Positions 50,460 to 62,399 of a stretch of DNA of 64,000 nucleotides are shown here, piece by piece (position 1 is the stretch's first letter; every line of letters begins with the position of its first letter). The position numbers and the translations under genes are program-made. The notes beneath the pieces were generated by a model, which was not told the DNA's origin, did not search any database, and was given only the letters and a program-made list of their open reading frames with translations. The DNA is from Sordaria brevicollis. Lineage: Eukaryota > Ascomycota > Sordariomycetes > Sordariales > Sordariaceae. Location: NCBI GenBank assembly GCA_033439795.1, contig JAUTDP010000005.1:682001-746000 (forward strand), in the 5' to 3' direction.

Positions 50460-52458
50460 GCTATAATCCCTTATAATTTTAATATTAATTATTATAATCC
50501 GTAAAAAATTTTATTTCTTATTTTAAAAAACCCTATTTTCCATTCGTATATTATACTACGCTTCGGTTCTATTATATTATTTAATTATTTATTCTTATTT
50601 TATATATTAATATTATTCCCCCCCCGATTAATTTAATTTCTAAATTATATTACTACGCGGTAATTATTATAATACCCGTAAGGGCGATATTTTTACGCTA
50701 AGCGGTCTTATTAAAAGATTTAAAAACCGACCGACGATATTTATATCAATATATTAAACGAAATAACAATCCCCGCTTATTTTAATTATTTATATTATAT
50801 TAATATTTCTACGCTTATTAACCGCGGTATTATAGTAATTAATTAGCTCTATAATTAATATTCACCCTTTAAAATTATTATTAAATTTTTAGAAACCGAT
50901 TCCGAAACGGTTTAATTTCTACGTATTACGCGCTTTATTTACTATTTCGGTATTCTTTTTCTTTTGCGTCCTTTCCCCGAATAGGAAGTATTTTATTTTA
51001 AATAATTAAAAATTTCGAAGGAATTCCGAAATAAAATAAAAATTCTATCCCGAATTAGGATTAGAATTTTATCTGGAATCGATTTTAAAATTTAATCCAA
51101 ATTATTTTTCTACTTTTTAAAATTAAACCCCTATAATCCTTAAAATATAAGAAAAGATTTATTAATTTTAACCGATTAACTAGGTTAATAAAACCTTAAT
51201 ATATATTAATTATTTTTAAAAGCCAAAAATATTCTAAATTATATTATCGATTAACGATTATTTATTCTACGTAATTAATAATTTACTATATTTCTTTAAT
51301 TTAAAGAATTTTATTAATATTTATATTTATTAATCGGTTATAAACCTCTCCGCGGCTTAAACCGCTATAATTATTTTAAAGCCGGTAATTTTTAATACTA
51401 TTTACGAATAAACATTAAAGAAGAATTTATTAATTGGCTTTAAATCTTCCTAATTTAATTATTTCGTCCTTATTAAACGGAAAATTTTTAATTTAATAAG
51501 AAGTATTAGAACAATTCTCCTCTTAATATATTAAATTCTTTATAATCCTAATAAAGAATTTACCGGCTAATTTAAATTCTCCTAATTTAATTATTTTATC
51601 CTTATTGGACGGAGAATTTTTAATCTAATAGGAAATATTAAAACGGCTCTCCCCTTAATACATTGGATTTTCTATAATCCTAATAGAAAATTTACCGGCT
51701 ATTTTAAATTTTCTTAATTTAATTACCTATCTTTATCGAACGGAAAATTCCTAATTTAATAAAAATATTAAAAAGGCTCTTCTTCCGGTCTTAATATTCG
51801 GATTCTTTAAATTCTTCGTAATTTTAATTCGCGGTTCGGTGTAGCCACTTCCTAATTAATATTATATTAAAATATTTAAAATTAAACTACCGGTCCCCGG
51901 GTACTTTATTTCTAATATAAATTACCTCTAATTTATTCTATTATATAAATTTTTCGCCGGCGATAATATTTCTTTTCTTATTAATAAATAAACTCTTAAT
52001 TCCTATCCCTATTAAAGTATATAATAGTTATTCGCCTATTAAATTTTATATATACTATTTCGTACTATATTCGGCGCTTATTATTCTTTATAATCGTAGA
52101 ATAATAAATTTTTATTATACTATTTATATTAATTATCCTACTTTTTATAATATTTTTATTTAATTTTTTAATATTTAGAGAATACTTTTTATATATTTTC
52201 GAAGTACTTTTTAAATTCTTAAATATTATATTCTATAAATTACCCTACTTATTTAATTAAAAACCTCTAATTTATACCTACTCTTTAATAATTTATAATT
52301 TCCTTAATTTCTTACTCCTTTTATTTATTATATAACTCCGGTAATAGTATTTTATAATCTTTATTTTCTCTATTCTTCTAAGGTTTTAATAAATTAATTA
52401 AAAAAACGTTATATATCCGGCTATATTATATTAATAAGATTATTTAATACGCTTAGGA
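50460..52458 (-). pseudogene. J-left post-integrase region with a 44-residue tandem repeat
   Basis: About 2 kb after integrase on minus. From about 51800 to 51430 three partial copies of a 132-bp unit keep one frame whose only stops are TAA/TAG at constant places, fitting Gln in each copy. Each unit contains AGKFSIRIIENPMY, then ISY-stop-IKN, then NKDKIIKLGEFK. The array ends in KAN followed by a stop. This suggests a repeat-bearing C-terminal extension or separate protein. The rest of the region has no recognised motif. Confidence 0.55.
51441..51800 (-). repeat. 132-bp tandem repeat (44 codons), about 2.7 copies
   Basis: The anchor TAATTTAATT recurs at 51451, 51583 and 51715, exactly 132 bases apart. 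Copies differ mostly by transitions, so the array predates RIP and is not a product of it. Confidence 0.85.
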
Positions 52459-53940
52459 GTTAATTCTCTTTAATATCTTAATTTTAATATACGTAAATAT
52501 TAATTTCCTATTTTTAAATCGGAAATTCTTAATTAATAAGCCTATAACGTCGCCCAATTAAAATTCAATCGGCGTATACCTTTTATTATACCCCTTTTTC
52601 TACGTTTCTATTATTTAATTCTAATAACGCTATATTACTTTATAAATTTCCTCTAATTTTTATAATTGCTCTTTTACGCTTTAAATTTTAATAAAATTCT
52701 ACCCTTTAATATATTCGATTATATATAAATAATAACCGTATAAAGTTTTAAATAGCGAAACCTTTATAATTACGTACGTAGAATTATTATACGCGAATTC
52801 TATTTCCGGAAATTCTTTACTCTAAAATATAGGGTTACCTTTTAAAATTCGGATATATAAAATCTTCTTAATAATTTAGTATAAACGTTTTATTTACTTA
52901 TTTATTTATAAATAAAATATAATAAATAACCTTTATAAAATCCTACGCATTTTAGTAAATTCCTTTTAAAATTTACTAATAAATAATTTATCCCTATTAT
53001 TTATAATTCCTAACGGTAAACCGAATTAATATTTTACGTATTTATATAATAAAAACGTTATAGAAATTATATTAAACGTTTTAATAATAAATATAAATAA
53101 AACTATTTTAATAAATCGGTTTATAATTATTAAAATAACGTTATATATTTTCCTATCGGCCTTTTAATTCGGCGGAAAATTAATAATAAAATTAATACTA
53201 ATTTTTTAAAAAAATTATTCGGGTATTAATAAGGATTAGAAATTTTTATAGGGTTAATATCGGAATTTCTAAATCCCTTAATATAATTCGTACTTCGTAA
53301 TATATTCCCGAACGTTTTATATAAAACCCTCCTAATAGAATTTCCTTTTAATAAATTCTAGGGTTTTAAATATATTTATATAACCGGCCTTTAAATTATT
53401 ATAATAAAAGCGTAAAATTTCTTTATAGAATAATCCTTCTTTAAAAATTACTAACCGTTTTTTAAAGTAAAAAACCCCTTAATTATTTAATTTATATTCC
53501 CCGATTATAATCCCTTTAAATTAAATAATCGCTACTTATTCGGCTAAATTTAAATCTTTAAATTAAAATCCTTTTATAATAATATAAAATTCCCGGCTCG
53601 TTAAGGGTACTTAAAGGATTTTTCGGTATATTATTTTCTTCGCGATTTTATATAATAAAATTTGAAAGAATATTCCTTTTATCGGCTATATTAATAAAAT
53701 ATTTTTTATAATAATAACGGACTATATTATTCGTTGAATTTATTTAACGAAAGCGTAGGTTATAAATTTCTTTTTATACCGGTATAGGATTTTAGAATTT
53801 AATTACTCTTTAATTATATTTAATAATTCCGAAATAAAATTTAATTTCTTCTAAAAGGTCGGTAAAACGTTACTATAAATTATATCCCCCTTTATATAAT
53901 TTAATTTCTTAAATAAACCGTCCGCTAGGTTCGTCTTCCT
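52459..53940 (-). pseudogene. J-left integrase relic
   Basis: Mirror of 62400-63740 in J-right, where integrase blocks are readable. Position and mirror identity are the evidence. Confidence 0.65.
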
Positions 53941-55300
53941 TAATTGGTATTTTATTTCGAAATTGAATTAAAATAATTAATAAATTTAACGAACTAACCT
54001 TTTACGCAAATCGCTCGTTAATAATTCTATAATATTTTCTAACGCTTTATAATTTATAAATATTATAAACGGCTTCGGAAATCCTTTTAAATAATATATT
54101 TAATAATTTAAATTAATTATAATAACGAATAATTTTTATTAGCCTGTATATTATTATTATTTTATATTTATTAATTTTTTAAAAAAAAACGCTACGGGGT
54201 ATTAAATATCTCCCGTAAATTGGGATAAAATTCCCGAAATAACTTTTTATAAAGCGTTTATTTTAATTTTAATCTTTTTAATTAAGTTTTAATAACGAAG
54301 GATCGGTATTATTATAAACGCTTCCTTCAAAGCCCGGAATACTTTATCGGCCTCTTTAATTTAATAAAACGCGTTTAATTTCTATTTATTCTTATTCTTT
54401 TTTAATAAATTAGTAATAGGTTTTATTATATAAAAATATTAATATACGAACCGTCGGTAAAAATTAATAAATTTTAAAAATATTTAAATATTATAAAAGG
54501 ATTTAAACGTTAGCTACTCTTAGACCGCCTTTATTCGTTCGGGATTTATTATTACCTTTTTTATAATAATCCGATAACCGAAGAAATTGATATAATTTTT
54601 ATAAAATTCGTATTTAAACGCTTTTATAAAAAGCTAAATAATGTATAAATATTCGAAAATTAAATGGAAATATTCGTTATATTCTTCTTTAAAATTCGAA
54701 TAAATTAAAATATCGTTAAAATATATTATATAAATACGGTCGATAAATTTTATGAATATTTTATATATATATATTTAAAATATAACGAGTACGTTTATAA
54801 GTTTAAATGGTATTATTATATATTCGAAATAATTATACTGCGTTTTAAAAACGGTTTTTTATTAATTTCCTTCTTTAATTCGGATCCGATAATATACTTC
54901 GTGTAAATTAATTTTAAAAAATACTTTAACGCCGACTATTCGGTCTATTAATTCGCTAATTAATAATAATAGGTATCGATTTTTAATAATAATTTTATTT
55001 AATCCCTAATAATCGATATATAATTATAATGTATTATCCTTCTTAAATATAAATAAAATTAATACCCCGATAGAATTTTAAGAATAATAAATATAATTAA
55101 TCTGTAAATTCTCCTCTAAATATTCGTATAACGTTTTTAATTATATAATAAATAAAAAATAAATAAGGATATTAAATACTTCCTCCCTTTCTTTAAGGAC
55201 GATTTTATATTTAATATTTAATAATTATAATAACGTTTTAACCTTTTCTTTAGAAAATATATCCTTAAACCCTTTTAACGTTAAAGGAATATTATCCGCT
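53941..55300 (-). pseudogene. J-left reverse transcriptase and RNase H relic
   Basis: Minus translation at about 54735-54680 gives YIIYFNDILIYSNFKEEYNEYF, the YVDDILIYS box with only the first Asp changed. The surrounding blocks match those of J-right (see 61080-62260) in reverse. Confidence 0.82.
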
Positions 55301-55569
55301 ATACCTTCGGGCGGCTCTTTATTTTTATTTACGTTTTTAAAGTCCGGTTTTAATAAATTATATATTAAAATTAAATTAATAATATAAATTTAATTATTAT
55401 ATATTACTTTATATACGAAAATTATAGTATTAATAAGGGGTACCCTTTTAAATTTAAATTCGTTTTTATTAATATATATAATAATATTTTCAAAACCTAT
55501 ACCTAATATAAATAATAATAATAATAATATCCGACTATTTCTTTAAATTGCGTAGAATAATTAAATAAA

Positions 55570-55790
55570 CTCTCTTTCTTAACCCTTCCAATCCTTTAAA
55601 ATAAATATTAATTCGTATACTCCGTAATAACGCATTTTTCTACTATTTATATTTATTAAAATAAATAAAATATTAATTTCTATTTTCTTTAATTTATATT
55701 TTTTCGCGAAATTCTTATATATAATATTAATTTCTATTCTTAAATTTAAGTCTATACGTTCTTCCAATCGGCGACCCCTTAATATAATTA
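55570..55790 (-). pseudogene. J-left protease relic
   Basis: A stop-free stretch (55579-55767) on minus reads ERIDLNLRIEINIIYKNFAKKYKLKKIE and on: an aspartic protease N-terminus in which the D-S-G-A-E-I-N-L-I block is changed (Gly to Arg). YYGVYEL follows. The same text is in J-right on plus, confirming sense. Confidence 0.75.
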
Positions 55791-55904
55791 ATATTATAAA
55801 AATCCTACCTAACCTATTTCTTCCGGCCGTTTTAAAACTACTAACCTTATCGAACGATAGTTCTTCTATAAAATTTAACCTTTTACCAATTCTTTAGTAT
55901 TCGA

Positions 55905-57000
55905 AATATAATTATTTTCTTTATTATTATTACGTTTAATATTTTATTCAATAATTACGCTTTAAATAGTAACTTTCTCTCTCGGCCGGTCCTAATTATT
56001 TATTTTTCTATATTTCGTATAATTATAAATATAATATCCCTTATTTTTATAATTATAATAATTTAAACCGGATTCGTTATTACCCCCGTTCTATTTATTA
56101 AAGGATTAATCTCTCTTATAATTTTCACGCCTTTTAAAATCGTAATCCTAATTATAATCCTGGTTATAATTTCAATTACGGTCCTTATTATAATTAGAGC
56201 GTTTATTATTCGAAAACCCTTTATAGTATAAAAACCGTTTATTATAACAACTTTTACTTATTTTATCCTTCGGGGTTTATTTCTTATTTTTAAATTCAAT
56301 TTATTAATTTATTACTTTTAAAATAATTTCTACTAGGTTATTAATAAGGATTTAATATATATAGAAATAATTGTATATATCCTTCTTTAATTAAAAAAAG
56401 AAATTATATATTAATTACTTATCTGTAATAATATTCTTATTAAACTATCGGTAATTATATTAATATCGGTCCTACAATTTCTACGGGTCTTTATTATCGC
56501 CTTAACGTATATAGAATAATTACTCTCTAATATCGAATTTATAAATTTCGGGGGTAATATATTTTTTACAGATAAACTTTAGAAATTCTTCTTATATTAT
56601 AAATTACTTCTAACCTTTATTGTTAAAAAAAGTAATAGAATATATACGCTACGAAATAATTATAAAATTATTAACTTTAAAGAAGGTTTATTAAATAAAT
56701 TAATAAATATTAATATTTTTATAAATTTAATTACCGTTTTCAATATTATCGATTTAATTTTCGACTTTAATATTCGTATTATTCGTTATTAATTTATAAA
56801 TATTATATATAAGGGGATATAAATAGGATTCTTTATTTCTTTAACCTACGGTTTTTTATATAAATTATAATAATATTTATAAAAATTATAACGTTATTTC
56901 TATAAATTTTTAACGTTCGTGCTATTTTATACGCTTACGTTTGTAAAACGCTCGCCGCTTATAATGCTCTTATATAGGGGAGAAGTTATTAAAACGGCCG
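55905..57000 (-). pseudogene. J-left gag relic
   Basis: Mirror of J-right gag. The degraded CCHC knuckle lies at about 56056-56010 on minus (NYRNKGYY-type text). Just upstream in element order, at about 57000-57080, is a purine-rich repeat (GGAATAGG units) that corresponds to a Ser/Arg-like stretch. Confidence 0.75.
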
Positions 57001-57661
57001 GATTAGTCGGATCGGGCGGATAAAGAGCGGGAATAGGTTTAAAAATAGGAATAGGTACGAAACCGGGAACGGAAATAGGAATAAGAATAAAAGTGGAATT
57101 AAAAATATTCGTTTAACGAATAATTATATACGGATAAAGAACGGTTACGTTAATTAAATTTTAAAAGGCTCCTACCCTAATAAAATTCTATTTATAATTA
57201 TTATTCCGTTTTATTAATATAATATTCCTTTTATTAATAAAGGTTCTTAAAATAATAACGGTTAAAAGTATATAAATTTTTTATTAAATACCGTTCTTTA
57301 AATTATATTTAAATTTCTTATTTAAAACCGCTTTTAACCTCTTCGTGTAATATAAATTCGGGTTATAATTTATTATCGTTAATATTATTATATTTATCGC
57401 TAAAATCTTTTAAAGTAATACTATTTTTAAATTCGTAGGACGCTACTTCGTAATTATCTTTCCCGTATTTATTAATAACCCTTTTATTAATAGGATTTTT
57501 AATTATATTATTAATAATACGTAAATAATTATACGTTTTTTATATTGGGTTTACGCTATTTTTATAATGAGAATTAATAATGCCTTTTCCGTACGAACTC
57601 TTTTTACGCTTATTAATTATATTTACGGCCTTCGTTAATGGAATTATAGAGGTTAAAAAAT
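57001..57661 (-). other. J-left leader
   Basis: This segment lies between the 5' LTR and gag in element order. Apart from the purine repeat at its inner end I see no feature; it mirrors 58538-59200. Confidence 0.5.
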
Positions 57662-57947
57662 TATAAAATTATAGGTATAAAAGGGTAAAAGTAAATTATA
57701 TAAAGTAAATTTATTTTAAGAGAAAGATTTTAATTTAATTAAATATAAATTTCTAATTAGGAGCTATCTTCTTTTATATTTATATACTTCTTTATAAGTC
57801 CGGAATAGTCGGCGTTTGGGCTCCGAAATCCTTTCTTTTATATTATATCCTACTATCCTTATTTTATCCGCTATTTTATCCGTCGTCCTAGGCCACTATA
57901 CCCTAATTATACGGGTCCCCCTAGGCCTTCCTAGCGATACCCTTATA
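57662..57947 (-). repeat. J-left 5' LTR (286 bp)
   Basis: Right, outer end (CCTAGGCCACTATACCC and on to CCTTATA) is preserved; left, inner end has no CpA/TpG in its first 48 bases. Same length as the two other J LTRs. Confidence 0.96.
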
Positions 57948-57952
57948 TAAAG

Positions 57953-58251
57953 GTAAATTAATAATTAAAATTAAATTCGTTTAGACGTTAAATAATAGAA
58001 TAATTTAATTAATCCCTTCGAAGGACGAAATAAATATAAATATTATTTAAATAATAATCGATATAAAATATATAATTAATAAAACGGGATTAAATATAGA
58101 AGAAAAGGTTAAACGCGAAATTTTTAAAAAACGTTTAATTAAAAAGAAAAAGGGGGAAAAAATTAATAAACGCCGGAAGTAATTTATACGTAGAGGATTA
58201 ATTACTTTTTTATTTTACTTCGGGTATTTTTTTTTTAATTTAATTTTTATA
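57953..58251. other. G relic, part 4 / spacer between the two J copies
   Basis: About 300 bp unrelated to J, between the TSD of J-left and the 5' LTR of J-right. A basic plus frame (NAKFLKNV, KRKRGKK) can be read, with all stops TAA, but it is too short to judge. Confidence 0.35.
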
Positions 58252-58537
58252 TATAAGGGTATCGCTAGGAAGGCTTAGGGGGACCCGCACAATTAGGGCA
58301 CAATAGCCTAGGATAACGGATAAAATAGCGGATAAAATAAAGATAGTAGGATATAATATAGAGGAAAGGATCTCGGAATCCGGGCGTTAACCGTTCTAAA
58401 CTTATAGGGAAGTATATAAATATAAAAGAAGATAGCTCCTAATTAGAAATTTATATTTAATTAAGTTAAAATCTTTTTCCTAAAATAGATTTATTTTATA
58501 CGACTTACTCTTACCCTCTTATATTTATAATTTTATA
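58252..58537 (+). repeat. J-right 5' LTR (286 bp)
   Basis: Left, outer end (TATAAGGGTATCGCTAGGAA and on) keeps CpA such as GGCACAATAGCC; right, inner end is AT-only (TTTATAATTTTATA). Confidence 0.96.
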
Positions 58538-59199
58538 ATTTTTTAACCTTTATAATTCTATTAATAAAGGTTATAAATATAATTAATAAATATAAAAAGA
58601 ATTTATATAAAAAAAATACTATTAATTTTCGTTATAAAAATAATATAAATTTAATATAAAAAATATATAATTACTTACGTATTATTAATAATATAACCGA
58701 AGATTTTACCGATAAAGGGGTTACTAATAAATACGGGGAAGATAATTGCGAAACGGTATTTTATAAACCCAAAAATAATACCGCCCTAAAAAATCCTAGC
58801 GATAAATATAATAATATTAACGATAATAAACCGTAACCCGAACTTATATTATATAAAAAAGCCGAAGGCGATTCTAAATAAAAAACCTAAATACGGTTTA
58901 AAGAGCGGTACTTAATAAAGAATTTATATATTTTTAACCGCTACCGCTCTAAAAGCTTTTATTAATAAAAGGAATATTATATTAATAAAGCGGAATAATA
59001 ATTATAAATAGAATTTCGTCGGGGTAAAAACCCTTTAAAATCCGATTAGCGTAACTATTCCCTATCCGTACGTAATTATTTATTAAACGAATATTTTTAA
59101 TCCCGCTTTCGTTTTTACTTTTATTCCCGTTTTTAATTTCGCGCTTATTCCTACTCCCGGACCCGCTCCCGCTCCCCGTCTACCCGATCCGATTAATTT
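58538..59199 (+). other. J-right leader
   Basis: Between LTR and gag; mirrors the J-left leader. No known feature, apart from the pyrimidine-rich repeat at its inner end. Confidence 0.5.
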
Positions 59200-60300
59200 A
59201 ACCGCTTTAATAACCTTTCCCCTACGTAAGAACGTCGTAAGCGGCGAACGTCCTACGAATATAAGCGTATAAAATAACGTAAGCGCTAAAAATTCGTAAA
59301 AATAATACTATAATTCCTATAAATATTATTATAATTTATATAAAAAACTATAAATTAAGGAAATAAAGAATCCTATTTACGTCCCCCTACGTATAACGTT
59401 CGTAAATTAATAACGAATAATACGAATACCGAAATCGAAAATTAAATTAATAATATCGAAAACGGTAATTAAATTTATAAAAATATTAATACCTATTAAT
59501 TTATTTAATAAGCCCTTTTTAAAGTCAACGATTTTATAACTATTTCGTAATATATATATTCTATTACCCTCTTCAATAATAAAAGTTAGAAATAATTTAT
59601 AATATAGGAAGAATTCTTAAAATTTATCTATAAAGAATATATTACCCCCGAAATTTATAAATTCGATATTAAAGAATAATTATTCTATATATATTAAAGC
59701 GATAATAAAAACCCGTAAAAATTATAAGATTAATATTAATATAATTATTAACGGTTTAATAAAAACGTCGTCGTAGATAAATAATTAGTATATAATTTCT
59801 TCTTCTAATTAAAGAAGGACGTACGCAATTATTTCCGTACGTATTAAATCCCTATTAATAACCCGGTAAAAATTATTTTGAAGGTAATAAATTAATAAAT
59901 TAAATTTAAAAATAAAAAGTAAACCCTAAAGGACGAAATAGGTAAAAATCGCTATAACGAACGGTTTTCGCATTATAAAAAATCTTCGAATAATAAACGC
60001 TCTAATTATAATAAAGATTATAACCGAAATTATAATTAAAACCGTAATCGGGATCGCAATTCTAGAGGGTATAAAAATTATAAAAAAAATTAATCCCTTA
60101 ATAAGTAGAATAAAGGTAATAATAAATCCGGCCTAAATTATTATAATTATAGAAATAAAGGATATTACGTTCGTAATTATACGAAGTATAGAAAGATAAA
60201 TAATTAAAACCGGCCGAAAGAAAAGGCTACTATTTAAAGCGTAACTACCAAATAAAATATTAAACGTAATAATAATAAAGAAAATAACTATATTTCGGAT
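59200..60300 (+). pseudogene. J-right gag relic with CCHC knuckle
   Basis: A plus frame from about 59430 to 60290 has few stops, mostly TAA at Gln sites. Blocks are FLKFIYKEYITPEI, FYIYQSDNKNP-like text and KKDVRNYFRTYQIP, then a Lys/Arg/Asn-rich region (KRSNYNKDYNRNYNQNRNRD), then at about 60143-60190 a knuckle of spacing Cys-x2-Cys-x4-His-x4-Cys with all four ligands now Tyr. Upstream, 59090-59170 is a pyrimidine-rich CCCGCTCCCG repeat that may encode a Ser/Arg or Pro/Ala-rich N-terminus. Gag would form the particle and bind RNA. Confidence 0.78.
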
Positions 60301-60399
60301 ACTAAAGAGTTGGTAAAAGGTTAAGCCCTATAAAAGAGCCGTCGTTCGATAAGGTTAGCAATTTTAAGACGGCCGGAAGAAACGGGTTAAGTAAAACTT

Positions 60400-60720
60400 C
60401 TATAATATTAATTATACTAAGGAATCGCCAATTAGAAGAACGTATAAACTTAAACTTAAGAATAGAAATTAATATTATATATAAGAATTTCGCGAAAAGG
60501 TATAAATTAAAGAAAATAAAAACCAATATTCTATTTATTTTAATAAGTATAAATAATAAAGAAATACATTATTATAAAGCGTACGAATTAATATTTATTC
60601 TAAAAAACCGGAAGGGTTAAAAAAGAGAATTTATTTAATTATTCTACGTAATTCGAAGAGATAATCGAATACCGCTATTATTATTATCTATATTAGGTAT
60701 AAATTCTAAAGGTATTATTA
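60400..60720 (+). pseudogene. J-right protease relic
   Basis: Plus text matches the J-left protease: RIEINIIYKNFAKKYKLKK and the block around YYKAYELIF. The catalytic Asp-Ser-Gly is changed. A minus open frame at 60302-60526 is its antisense. Confidence 0.7.
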
Positions 60721-61059
60721 TATATATTAGTAAAAACGAATTTAAATTTAAAAAAGTACCCCTTATTAATATTACAACTTTCGTACGTAAAATAATATAT
60801 AGTAACCGAACCTATATTATTAACTTAATTTCAATATATAATTTATTAAAGCCGGATTTTAAAAACGTAAACGAAAATAAAGAGCCGCCTAAAGGTATAA
60901 TAAATAATATTCCTTTAATATTAAAAGGGTTTAAAAATATATTTTCTAAAAAAAAGGCTAAAATATTACTATAATTACCGGATATTAAATATAAAATTAT
61001 TTTTAAAGAAGGGGAAAAGGTATTTAATATCCCTATTTACCTTTTATTTATTATATAAT

Positions 61060-61760
61060 TAAAAACGCTACGTAAATATTTAGAAGAGAATTTACAGATT
61101 AACTATATTTATTACTCTTAAAATTCTATTAAAGTACCGATTTTATTTATATTTAAAAAGGATAATACGCTACAATTATATATTAATTACCGGGGATTAA
61201 ATAAAATTACTATTAAAAATCAATACCCACTATTATTAATTAGCGAATTAATAGACCGAATAATCGGCGTTAAAATATTTTCTAAAATTAATTTACGCAA
61301 AGTATATTATTAAATCCGAATTAAAGAAGGGGATTAATAGAAGACCGCTTTTAAAACGTAATATAATTATTTCGAATATATAATAATACCGTTCGGGCTT
61401 ATAAACGTACCCATTATATTTTAAATATATATATATAAAATATTTATAAAATTTATTAATTATATTTATATAATATATTTTAATAATATTTTAATTTATT
61501 TAAATTTTAAGGAAGAGTATAACGAATATTTCCGTTTAATCTTCGAACGTTTATATACTATTTAGCTTTTTACAAAAGCGTTTAAATACGAATTTTATAA
61601 AGACTACGTCGATTTCCTCGGTTATCGAATTATTATAAAAGGGGTAATAATAAATCCCGAACGGGTAAAGGCGGTCTAAGAGTAATTAATACCTAAATCC
61701 TTTTATAATATTTAAATATTTTTAAAATTTACTAATTTTTACCGATAGTTCGTATATTAA
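61060..61760 (+). pseudogene. J-right reverse transcriptase relic
   Basis: Blocks in order: LRKYLEENLQ, VPILFIFKKDNTLQLYINYR followed by GLNKITIKNQYPLLLI, KTAFKT, YFEYIIIPFGLINVP, then the catalytic YFNNILIYL (61478-61505, both Asp now Asn), then FYKDYVDFLGY and INPERVKAV. This is the full gypsy RT series. A few RIP stops and the lost catalytic residues make it inactive. Confidence 0.9.
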
Positions 61761-61859
61761 TATTTTTATATAATAAGGTTTATTACCGATTTACTAAAGG
61801 GGAGTAAAAATAGGCGGAAATTAAGCGCATTTTATTAAATTAAAGAGGCCGATAAAGTA

Positions 61860-62280
61860 TTTTAGGCCTTAAAAGAAGTGTTTATAACGGTACCAATCCT
61901 TCGTTATTAGGATTTAATTAAAAAAATTAAAATTAAAACGGACGCTTCGTAAAGGGCTATTTCGGGAATTTTATCCTAATTTATAGGAAATATTTAATAC
62001 CCCGTAGCGTTCTTTTTTAAAAAATTAATAAACGTAGAATAACGGTAATATACGGGTTAATAGGAACTATTTGCTATTATAATTAATTTAAATTATTAAA
62101 TATATTATTTAAAAAGACTTTTAAAGTTATTTATAATATTTATAAATTATAAAACGCTAGAGAATATTACGGAATTACCGGCGAATAATTTACGTAAAAA
62201 GTTAATTCGCTAAGTCTATTAGTTATTTTAATTTAATTTCGAAATAAAATACTAATCGGGGAAAACGAACCTAACGGATA
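61860..62280 (+). pseudogene. J-right RNase H relic
   Basis: TDAS followed by RAISGILS and a VAFFFKKLINVE block (about 61940-62040), then ELFAIIINL and INYKTLENI, match gypsy RNase H including the Thr-Asp-Ala-Ser start. Directly follows RT. Confidence 0.85.
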
Positions 62281-62399
62281 ATTTATTTAAAAAATTAAAT
62301 TATATAAAGGGGAATATAATTTATAATAACGTTTTACCGACTTTTTAAAAGAAATTAAACTTTATTTCGGAATTATTAAATATAATTAAAAAGTAATTA

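Larger units (their letters stand above)
50155..57947 (-). mobile_element. J-left: Ty3/gypsy retrotransposon, 7,793 bp, full length
   Basis: Two 286-bp LTRs and the duplication TAAAG (50150-50154 and 57948-57952) define it. It codes on minus: 5' LTR 57662-57947, gag about 56770-55910, protease about 55760, RT about 55120-54500, integrase to about 52460, a 2-kb tail with a 44-residue repeat, then a polypurine tract and the 3' LTR 50155-50440. It is the mirror image of J-right; coordinates of one map to the other as 116199 minus position, so domain limits were transferred. Confidence 0.96.

Noticed and set aside
60302..60526. 74-codon minus open frame
   Set aside because: Antisense of the J-right protease; the same region in J-left reads as protease on the matching strand.
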